Below are positions 34,311 to 59,190 of a DNA stretch of 64,000 bases, in pieces. Position 1 is the stretch's first letter, and the number at the start of each line of letters is the position of its first letter. The DNA lies in assembly GCF_033568475.1 (NCBI RefSeq), contig NC_133123.1:138034242-138098241 (forward strand). Reading direction: 5' to 3'. Origin of the DNA: Henckelia pumila (Eukaryota; Streptophyta; Magnoliopsida; Lamiales; Gesneriaceae). A model generated the notes under the pieces. The model searched no databases, was not told where the DNA came from, and was given only the letters and a program-made list of their open reading frames with translations. The translations under genes and the position numbers were made by a program.

Positions 34311-34601
34311 AAGCTGTCGGGGAGTAAAGAGACTCGCCAAAAATTTTGTAACATGGCTCATATCGGAAGATGGTCAGAGAACATCTGCCCAGAGTGTCCC
34401 AACCAGAAGGAGCCAGAATTCGAAAAAAACTTCAGACCCCGAATGGATCGAAAAGATTTTTTCGAGACAAGCAAAGGTGGACAAGGACCACCAAAGATGC
34501 GTTTTCACAGGGGCCTACTTCAAAAGCAAAAGATGCCCCGACAACAATAAAGCAGGCATGTGGGGAGAATAAAGCCAAAAGAAAGTGGCAGGCATGTGAT
34601 T

Positions 34602-34765
34602 CCTCCACTAGTAAAAGATGCCATCAATAATGACATAAAAAATATAAGACAGCTGCCTCCTCCACTAGTAAAAGATGTCATCAATAATGACATAAAGAAA
34701 TAGAAGATAGCTGTAAGATTCCCTGAAGTTTCTCGGTGAAACGAGTGAAACCTCAGCTATAAATA
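34602..34765 (+). promoter_or_regulatory. Pararetroviral promoter with duplicated 57-bp upstream element
   Basis: CTATAAATACA (34757-34767) is the TATA box of the genome-length transcript in the expected place after the last gene. Upstream lie two near-identical 57-bp units, starting at 34602 and 34659, each with CCTCCACTAGTAAAAGATG then CATCAATAATGACATAAA. Duplicated upstream elements are common in caulimovirid promoters. The element belongs to a fossil; residual activity is unknown. Confidence 0.7.
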
Positions 34766-35020
34766 CAAGCGTTCAAGGAAGCTGAAGATATCGATCATTC
34801 CCTTCAGTTTTCTTACAAATAAATTGTTGTAATATTTTTCTCTTTATTGTATTAAGTTTTCTTTATGTATTACAAGAACAAGGCTACTATGAGTAGCTAA
34901 ACAAGTTGTCTTCACATTTTCAAAGGAGTTGATTTATGTAATAATATCATGTGTCTGAATAATTTCTTTAAAGCCTCTTGTTCTTTCATGCTCATATTTT
35001 ATAATTAAATTTATATATCA

Positions 35021-35916
35021 TACGCCTTAAGGTAGAAAACGAATTAAGGCTGTGCTGGGTGTCGTTGAAGGAGCTTGTGCAGAAACCATCTGTTGCGACT
35101 GCGTGGTTGGAGTGTGAGGAGCACTTCGTAAAACTCGGCAGGTATGACCCGACGACATTTTGGTCAAAGCGGTATTTAAATTTATTTCATCTTACGGAAG
35201 TATGTTGGACCCTAATTCGGAGTATATCGACTGGAAACCTTGCGTAACTGATAGTCTTGCATGGATTCAAAAATGAAGACCACTAGGGAGTTGAAATAAA
35301 GAAAATTGTGATTAGAGAGTTAAGATCGTAGGGATTTTTAAATCATTTACCAAAAAAAACAAGATAAATTAATTGCAGTACGATCCGCTACGAGTGATTT
35401 TCTTTGTAATATGTATTTTTAAATATTTTTATCACGTATGTAATATAATACAATTAACGATAATTTTATTTATTAAGATTAAGAAAATAGACGAGAAAGA
35501 TCTACAAACTCGAATAAATTCACCAAATGGCTAAAAAATATGCCAAGTTCAGTCGCTACTCATCTTTAAAAAATACGTGATCAATATATAAAGAGAATAC
35601 TGATCAATATATAAAGAGAATACCGAACGAGTCCCCTATAGTTTGTCAACATTTTTTCGACTCAATTTCATTTATTATTGATAATGAAATGCTTAAATCA
35701 ATCCGTCGTGTACACAAGTACTCCATCAATCAGAAATTTCACACTACCTAAGTGAGTTGAATATTTATAATATTCTACAAAATAATCGATTTCTCATGGT
35801 CGATTCATGGTCTGCCTCAGGATTTGAGAGTTGTAATGTAAATATAAAACCAAACGAACCAACCTTTATTGCGAAATTCAATCTTACGGCTATAGCAAGA
35901 AACTTTCAAGCTCATT
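35021..35916. other. Interval right of the pararetrovirus fossil, with an unplaced coding-like stretch
   Basis: At 35059-35247 a GC-richer 62-codon frame (MSLKELVQKPSVATAWLECE, then FWSKRYLNLFHLTEVCW) reads like protein but I recognise no family. It may be a captured gene fragment or remnant of another element. The rest is AT-rich, ending in the 3' UTR of the pyrophosphorylase gene. A 20-bp direct repeat TGATCAATATATAAAGAGAA lies near 35578-35620. Confidence 0.4.
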
Positions 35917-42459
<6,543 letters not shown>

Positions 42460-42567
42460 GACGTCACTTCACGGTGAATCTGACGTGTTTGTTGAAGGGT
42501 GGTGAAGCCGAGGAGGTTAATACGTGATTGTTAACTGAACAGTTCAGGAAATAAATAGTCGCGCGGA

Positions 42568-42603
<36 letters not shown>

Positions 42604-43790
42604 GTATAGCTAGTTTACGTACCTACACTATGTTTAGTAATTTAGAATTTAAAATATAGTTTTAGTGTTTTTGTAAAATGAGATTTGAAAATATGATTGA
42701 TATTTGATGGAATATCATAGGATTTTATTCAAAAGTATAAATTCAAAAAATTTCACCCTATTTGACACTTATCTAATAGTGCAAGCTTAAGCGAGCTTAA
42801 AACGAAATTAAGGATAGTAAATTATCAATATAAAAATAGTTAACCTCAAAATATTGATAAATATACACCTTTTAGATGATCTTGCAGCCGTATCATACAA
42901 ATAGAATCTATTGATCTAATTTACCTTATTAGATAGAGTCATACAACTTACAAGTAAGATCTAATTTAACTCGTCTGATCAACGTAGCGTGAAATAGAAA
43001 CTGCTTCTTTATTGTTTATTATTATATCGAGGAGCATTTTGTTTTAATAGATGTTGAAATCGAGATTTTGTTTCGAATATGGGACCTTTCATTTAGAGTT
43101 TAGACTATAAACCAACGAGGGCTTACCTTTATCTATCTTAATATTAATATTAATATTATAAATCTTATATACGAATAATTGAATTATTATTAGGTTACAT
43201 GGCATCTAGTATGAAAAATGTGACCTAAAATATATTCAATCATGATACGTATTTCTCAAAAATATATTTTTTGATAGGGTGGTAGCCTACCATACCCTAT
43301 GCATCATTATATTATATTATTAACCAACCAAGAGGTCCACGTGAAAAATTACATAAACAAACAGGTAACAGTACATTGATTAGTATTCTACATCTCACTC
43401 CTGGTTTGGCATATTCCTTCGAACATCCCTTCTTTGCGAATTTTTATGCCATCAATTTGTTATTACCTTTTTGGATAAAAAGTGGCTTTGCGTGAAAGTA
43501 GACTTTTTACGGTTTCACAATTTCCACCTTTTGTAAAGGGATTCCAGTATCATCCACGTCTCGAAGGAAATATTTTCAAATTCATAAAAAGTTTGTCACC
43601 AAACTATACATTAGCCCAATCCGAGATTGCCCATCTAAAGCCACTGAAGATAATTTATATATATGCGGTTCAAAAGATAAAATTACCACCAACTATAGGT
43701 ACAGCTCACGGTTCGAGTTACACTGGATGTGGATGTGGATGTGTAAAAAAAATAATTTACCAGACTGGTTTTCCCCAGTTTTCCAAATAA
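42460..43790. other. Interval between USP start and PEX1 end, with (ATT)n
   Basis: Holds the USP promoter and the PEX1 3' UTR. An (ATT)n microsatellite at 42568-42603 sits about 110 bp upstream of the USP ATG. Otherwise AT-rich with no protein-like frame; a TGGATGTGGATGTGGATGTG short repeat lies at about 43722-43742. Confidence 0.5.
42568..42603. repeat. (ATT)n microsatellite upstream of USP
   Basis: About twelve ATT/TTA trinucleotides in a row; likely polymorphic and near the USP transcription start. Confidence 0.95.
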
Positions 43791-53418
<9,628 letters not shown>

Positions 53419-54683
53419 CACCGTGCGTCTTCACTGTGAAGTCAGTTGAATTTCTTACTTCGCAGCATTGAATTCCCTGATGTTTCAGAGCGGTACTGAA
53501 TCACTGCCACGATTTTGCGAAAATGGCATAACTAGATGAGATTTCAGTTTAAACGGGAGAGAATTGGAGACAAGGTAAATGGAGAGGGCAGATGTCATTT
53601 AACTACGTATCTTTCGTATTGGGAAGCGTAGTTCGGCTGCGAGGGCCCATTTATTCTAGAAACTATTGGGCTCTAGTCCCTATAACAAATATGTTACGGT
53701 CGGGTAACAGGCCTTACTTCAGTATTTCCCCGTCTAGGTCCATGGTCCATTGATTTTTCCGTATAACTTATAGTTATTATTAATTAAATACTAATTAAAT
53801 GGAGGTCAAATACCTTGATAGTTACTCTATGGTGCTCTATCTTTATAATATAGAATTGATTTATCTCTATATACACCTTGAGGATATTGATGTAAGTGTA
53901 GCTTGAAATTCGCAAACCAATTAAATTTTTTAAAATTTCCGTATACTACTCCCGTGAACACTTGAAATTGCTTTAAAAATACAAAAAAATATATATATGA
54001 ATTTTCTGTATTTTCAAATTTTGAACACACACATCTCGTTTTTTAAAATTTTAAATATACACTCCCTTAATTGTATATGTTTCCAGAGGTAGGTGTCCCT
54101 ATGATTTAAAACACGAGAAATTAACAATCATAATAGATTTTCGGTCATCTTGGGGTTTTACGTACGGCGACGTATGTAATTAATATTTTATTTTTTCCGA
54201 AATTTAGTGTTAGGAGGCATAATTCTTTGATTTTGTATCTAATAACATGTATAATTGGTTAACTCATAATACACGTCCATATATAAGTATAACGTCAACA
54301 TGTGCCACTTTGTACTCATTGGACACGGCTTGTCTTTGTTGAAGACAAAATTGTTAGAATCAATCAAAGGTTTGTAAATTTCAATTAATACGCAATATTA
54401 ACATGACATTTTTTGCAAATTTAATGTACAGTGGGAGATAATTTCTCAGTGATTATATAGAATTTTCTTCGGGTTTATATCGAAATTGTTTCAAAATTTC
54501 GTAAAATTTCCCCGTATAATATATGTAATTTAAATTGTAACAAAATAAAAAAAAATACGGTTTCCAGAGACGTGAGAATGGGATGTTCTAACTTCTATGA
54601 TTCAATTCACTCGGTGGATTTTGACCGTTCTTGGGCTCGGACCCCATATAATTATGTGAGACTCGGGCCCCATGAACTGTGGA

Positions 54684-54709
54684 TGCTGCACCGGGTGAAT
54701 TCACCCAGT
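54684..54709. repeat. Imperfect palindrome centred on GTGAATTCAC
   Basis: TGCACCGGGTGAATTCACCC followed by AGTGCA reads as a 26-bp inverted repeat with a single base-pair mismatch. It could be the centre of a decayed inverted-repeat element; outer termini were not found. Confidence 0.6.
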
Positions 54710-54776
54710 GCAACGGGAAAGTCTATGTTACTCTTGGAGTGGCGTGGCAATCCGTGATTAGTTAAAATTAGTGGGC

Positions 54777-54884
54777 CCCACGTGAAACCCAATGATTTTA
54801 ACCAATCATACTTGATACTCTAACACGCCATCTCAAGGGCACGTGGGACCTATTGATTTTAACCAATCATACTCTGACACGCCA
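54777..54884. repeat. Two-copy repeat with CACGTG and CCAAT motifs
   Basis: CACGTGAAACCCA / CACGTGGGACCTA, each followed by a TGATTTTAACCAATCATACT block and then ACACGCCA, about 60 bp apart. The unit contains an ACGTG core and a CCAAT core, possible bZIP/bHLH and NF-Y sites. Confidence 0.7.
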
Positions 54885-55603
54885 GTGATATTTGATCATT
54901 TGATACGTCACGGTCTCACATATGAGCTCATGCATACGCTGTCAACTACAAAACGACAATGTGAAAATTGGAAAAATGAGTATTATATGCAAAATTACAT
55001 ATTTAAATCGCACGCGGCATGTATATTATATGTATGTATTCAAGACTACGTACCAAGTATTGGGCCTACATGTACTTGTACTACACACAAACACACACAC
55101 ACACATGCATATACATACCATCATCTACTTACGTGTGGGTCACTTTCCGGGAATTGCATGTTGTTTTCACGCCGGGTCACCATCAGCATGCAAGGTTATG
55201 ACTTTTTCCACGTTAAATTGAAAATAATGTACTCCCCTGCCAAAACTTAGAAGTAAAATACTATAACATGTTTATATAAATAATGATGATGATATTGTAC
55301 ATTTACACACACCAACACACGCGATTTGTTGGTATTTACATTAGGATTTCAATACACACACATACGACCACACGATAGGAAGCAAAGCACCACAAGTCCA
55401 AAATCATCGTACATATATACAAAACAATATATGATATGTAATGCACAGGTGAAAAAATCTGAGAGAAGCCCACACTCCCCCACACAGACACACACATCTA
55501 CATTTGCATATCAAATATACCACATTTGGGCAAACTTGCAAGGAATTAGCAACAAAATTGCAAATAATCACTGAAAAACGAGGGGTTCAAGAGCTAGTAT
55601 TCC

Positions 55604-55611
55604 CTATAAAT
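55604..55611 (+). promoter_or_regulatory. TATA box of the small gene
   Basis: CTATAAAT inside CCCTATAAATAGG, about 110 bp before the small gene's ATG. This is a textbook plant TATA with C-rich context and supports the gene being real. Confidence 0.75.
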
Positions 55612-55714
55612 AGGATGCAGTGCAACTTTCATCATAACACCACACATAACACGAAATCTCCAGATATATAAGATAAGTAGTTTATTTGTATTGTACAAGG
55701 AGTCGAAACAAAAA

Positions 55715-55906
55715 ATGAGTTCCAACTACGGAGAGAGTAGCAACAAGTATGGAACACAGTCAGGCAAGAAAGGAAGTACTGTTTTTCCTAAAGAAAGGGA
55801 GCACGTTTCAACAATGATGGGCAAGAAAATTGCCGAGGTTGGGAGCAAAGCTGCCAAGTCTACTTTTAGTGCAATCGGGAATCAGTTCAAAAATGGCAAA
55901 AAGTAA
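55715..55906 (+). CDS. Small basic protein, 63 aa, unknown function
   Basis: A short gene that I do not recognise. It encodes a Ser/Lys/Gly-rich N-terminal half (MSSNYGESSNKYGTQSGKKG) and a C-terminal half predicted to form an amphipathic helix (MMGKKIAEVGSKAAKSTF, SAIGNQF), ending NGKK. No signal peptide, membrane segment or cysteine. Support: strong TATA box with a CA-rich leader, good ATG context (AAAAATGAG), and composition unlike neighbouring frames. The stop overlaps a GTAAGT string (AAAAAGTAAGTCC), a strong splice-donor match, so a longer spliced form is possible. Small basic stress or seed proteins look similar, but that is only a resemblance. Confidence 0.6.
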   Translation: MSSNYGESSNKYGTQSGKKGSTVFPKEREHVSTMMGKKIAEVGSKAAKSTFSAIGNQFKNGKK

Positions 55907-57200
55907 GTCCTGGGAAGTATTCAAGTTGGTTTCTTAGAATTATAACCTATGTAATTTTTATGTACTTTGTGATTCATAATATATATATATAAGAGGGCAA
56001 CATATATATAATTACGTACATACAAGTCCTTGTACAGTTCTTAATTCCTATTTGTCATGTTCAGGATGTTTTTCTTTGTATCACTGTATGTTTCTGAATA
56101 CATGTAAGTTTGTGTTTTACTGAAATGTTTGGTGTTTTTTTATTAAAAAAAAAAATTTAAAAATTCCTTCCTTCCAGTTTGATGGACTATGCTACCTGCT
56201 GCACCTCAGGCTTTCTTATTAGCAAATTAAGTTATAAAAGATGCTTTTATTAATAGGAAACAAAGAAAAAGTAAATCTAAACAACCAACAGAGCGGCCAA
56301 ATAAGAACATGGATCCAGCTTTCTTGATACAAAAAACCCTCTTAGTTTTGAAACGGTCGCGTTATAATCATGAAAACATGAATACTCGTCTAATATCGCG
56401 AAAACAAAAGAAAAATCAACCATCTTCTAACCATGCATTAAGATGGAATCATGTTACCACGTCCCCAGGTTCTACTAATCAGCATCGCAAAAGCTGTTAG
56501 CTAATTAATTATATGTACGTCCCATGTTAACTAATTAATTATATGTACACTCGATCGGATTAGTCCTTTTAGATTTTGAAAACATTTATGTCTTTCAACA
56601 CAACACTGACAAATAAGAAGAAGAAAATGCTCTGCTCCTTCAAGAACTACACCATGCTCTCAATGTGCCAAACCCATTCACTATTGAATCATAAACTCAA
56701 AAACCTTATTAATCCAGAAATCATCGGCCAAAAAAAAAAGATTTGGCACAACTTTTCTTCCGTACAGGATTCTTATGGCATGCTGCCCCTAATCCCTATG
56801 GATTCCAAAAATCAGGGGTACCAAGAAGCATATCTACCTTTCTGAGGAATAATAGCCCCAACAATTAACGGCTGCTTAATTGTTCTCTCCAGCTTTCCTT
56901 TTCGAAGATTATCCTTATTTTTGCCGTTGTTGCCGCGAACAAAATAATTTGCTTCCCAAAGATAATGAGAAATTAAACCCCAAGATCTAAGGAACAACAG
57001 AAAAGGAAATTGATGCGGCCTCAGCCCGATCAGCTATCTCTGAAATGACGTCGGAAAATTCCGGCGGAACACTAATTCGGGCTTGTTTGATTTGAGCCCG
57101 CCAGCAAGATTTGACAGTATAAAGTAACTCGAACTCGAATGTAGTGATAGAGGAGAGATAAAAAGTTAAAATCAAACGTTGTCCGCACAGATTTTAAGGA
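55907..57200. other. Interval between small gene and second pararetrovirus fossil
   Basis: Mostly AT-rich. A minus-strand coding-like stretch near 57003-57120 (WRAQIKQARISVPPEFSDVI, then EIADRAEAASISF) and another near 56830-56990 are GC-richer than their surroundings and may be pieces of a host gene I cannot identify. A TTAACTAATTAATTATATGT-type direct repeat occurs near 56497-56545. Confidence 0.4.
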
Positions 57201-57361
57201 GATAAACTCTACGTGGTTTTTTGTGCTGTCATATGTTTCTCGAATTTTGATTAAATTATGATATTTATATAAAGACAAATTGTAGATAACTTTCTAAATC
57301 AAACATAACTTTCAATTTATTTTTTATATTTGTTTTTTCCAAAAATGCCCTTGTCGTTATT

Positions 57362-58780
57362 TTAATCATTATTATTTCTTGAATTATCAAATGTGGAATC
57401 GGATTTAAAATCTGATTCACTTGATTCATCAAGATAATAAATATTTTCATCGTCGGATGAAAATTCAATTGTTTCTACGGAATAGAATCCAATAGTATAT
57501 ATTTCTTCAAGAAGTTTAATTTTATTTTTATTTTCGATTAGTTTTGGACATTCATTCGCATAATGTCCTTCTTCGTTGCACAACCAACATATGCAATTCT
57601 TTCCTTTACCCTTTGAGCAAGGTGGTTTTTTGTTATCAAACTTTTTATAAAATTTTCTTTTATAAGGTTTTCTGAAGAAATTCTTTTTAAATTTCTTTTT
57701 CTTATAGGAAATAAATTTCTTATTAAAAGATTTATAAGGTTTATTAAATTTATTCTGTTTCTGTCGTTTTAAATATTTGTGTGACATGTTTGTTTTGCAA
57801 CCGTATTCTTTTACTGTGAATTCCATTTTGTCACAACAAAGTTTATTGTTTTGTTTGTAGGATTTAGAGATTCTTTTATTTAGTGTTACTTCATGACATT
57901 TCTTTGTTATTATGTCTTTGATGAATTTAATAGTTCTTCTAAAGTTTTAGCATAAGGACTAGTTAAGAATTCATCTTTTCTGTGTATAGGTATATTAGGT
58001 ATCTTATTAAAGATACTGAGTTTATAATGTTCCTTTTTATCAGCATCTATTAATTGATAATAGTTTGTTTTATAATCACAAATAAATTCTTCTAAGTAAC
58101 ATAAATTGCATAATTTAATATTATCTAATATAAAGATTGCTCTATTTTGTTCTATATTCTTAGCTACCAAATTAGCATCATTATTAGAAACTCCAAAAAA
58201 TTCTTGGTACAAGGCATCAACAAATAGTTCGAAATATCGATGTCCTGTCATTCCTTGTGGTAGATTAGTAATTACTAGGTTTTCAGCCCAAACTCTTACT
58301 GCTCCTACCAGTGTCATTTTTATCATCCCATGAGTTAAAACTTGAATATTCTCACTTTTGTCTAATAATGGTGTTAATTGAATTTGTACTGATAGTTCAT
58401 TTGCCCAATGATCTATCTTTGATTTCCTTTCTTTGGCTGTTGAACAACCTAAATCTAAGATATTTTGTTTCACAAATCCTGATGTTTTTGATTCTCTAAG
58501 AATATCTCTAACATCTTTATAAGATCCAGAGTATTGGTCTCTGTTATATTTAAATTCTTCATCATCTCTTCCACCACTACCTTCTACATTCGTTCGTAGA
58601 TTTAATCGTGGTCTAGAATCATCTTCAGATTCTGATTCTGAAATATCCATATCTCTGTATTGTTCTGAGTCCTGATGTGAATGATATAATTCTTCTGTAT
58701 TTACTCCTATTTGTTCAAAATCAGATGAGTCGGTTTCACTAAACATCTCCATACTTATGTTTGTCATACCATGATTCAAT
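57362..58780 (-). pseudogene. Pararetrovirus fossil 2: coat protein region
   Basis: Acidic N-part, helical core with ENLVITNLPQGMTGHRYFEL and KLCNLCYLEEFICDY (a motif strongly resembling caulimovirus coat proteins), Lys/Phe-rich basic domain, CCHC knuckle CWLCNEEGHYANEC near 57560-57600, and an acidic Ser/Asp-rich end. The order of parts is that of caulimovirid coat protein. Confidence 0.85.
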
Positions 58781-59014
58781 TTTGAATGGTGGTTCTTCTT
58801 CCATTTTTCTTTTTCCTTTATCTATTGGAAGAACTTCCTTAAGATAGTTTAATATTTCATTACTATGTCTTTCTTGTTCAATTATTAATCTAGTCGTTGC
58901 TAAATCAATATATTCTTTGAAATTATTCTCTAATTCTTGTATTGATATATTGATCTTATTAATATTATTTTCTAAATCTCTTAGATCTTTTTCTAATTTT
59001 ATCAAGGATGTCAT
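58739..59014 (-). pseudogene. Pararetrovirus fossil 2: virion-associated protein
   Basis: About 90 residues with an N-terminal coiled coil (LEKDLRDLENNINKINISI) and a basic C-terminal part (KGKRKMEEEPPF), overlapping the coat protein start, as ORF III does in caulimoviruses. Just upstream (59,014-59,190) lies the tail of a gene in the ORF II position, overlapping this start by the usual ATGA. Confidence 0.72.
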
Positions 59015-59185
59015 TGTGATGAGGTTGACTCATTAACAATAGCTTGTTTAATTTTAAAAATATTTTGATTCATGGTTCCAATCTTATCAAGAATATCTTC
59101 ATCATTTCTAGCAAATGATAATGATCTTCTTGGTACAGACTATTTTGTGATTTGGAGGTCATCTGAACTCCATATTTTATAGGGA

Positions 59186-59190
59186 TTTAT
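59186..59190. repeat. Target-site duplication TTTAT, left copy
   Basis: TTTAT immediately precedes the LTR start TGTAACACCC; an identical TTTAT follows the LTR end at 61830-61834. A perfect 5-bp duplication is typical of Ty3/gypsy integration. Confidence 0.88.

Larger units (their letters stand above)
27440..35020 (+). mobile_element. Endogenous pararetrovirus (Caulimoviridae, cavemo/solendovirus-like), broken
   Basis: A virus-derived fossil of about 7.5 kb on the plus strand, close to the size of a whole caulimovirid genome. Ends are approximate, since such insertions lack LTRs and target duplications. Parts in order: leader and tRNA-Met-type primer site, coiled-coil gene, coat protein with CCHC knuckle, movement protein, aspartic protease, reverse transcriptase and RNase H, a transactivator-like gene, then a pararetroviral promoter. 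Coat protein ahead of movement protein is the order known from cavemoviruses and solendoviruses and differs from badna-, petu- and caulimoviruses. It is broken, by about ten disruptions, and so not a working virus. Age cannot be read from LTRs; the preserved motifs suggest a moderately old insertion. Confidence 0.9.
53419..55602. other. PEX1 upstream region and interval to the small gene
   Basis: No supported gene. Contains the PEX1 promoter, an imperfect 26-bp palindrome near 54684-54709, a two-copy repeat with CACGTG and CCAAT motifs (54777-54884), and a CA-rich stretch near 55085-55105. Frames of 60-135 codons here are low-complexity and not protein-like. Confidence 0.5.

Noticed and set aside
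27440-35020. Reading the viral element as a Ty3/gypsy retrotransposon
   Set aside because: No LTRs, no target duplication and no integrase, while a movement protein and a pararetroviral promoter are present.
54843-55250. 135-codon plus-strand frame upstream of the small gene
   Set aside because: His/Thr/Tyr-rich through a CA repeat, overlaps two other frames of equal length, and has no domain or promoter context.
56309-56845. Two plus-strand frames of 63 and 89 codons after the small gene
   Set aside because: Composition is Lys/Asn/Ser-rich as expected from AT-rich DNA and no similarity is recognised; too weak to call.
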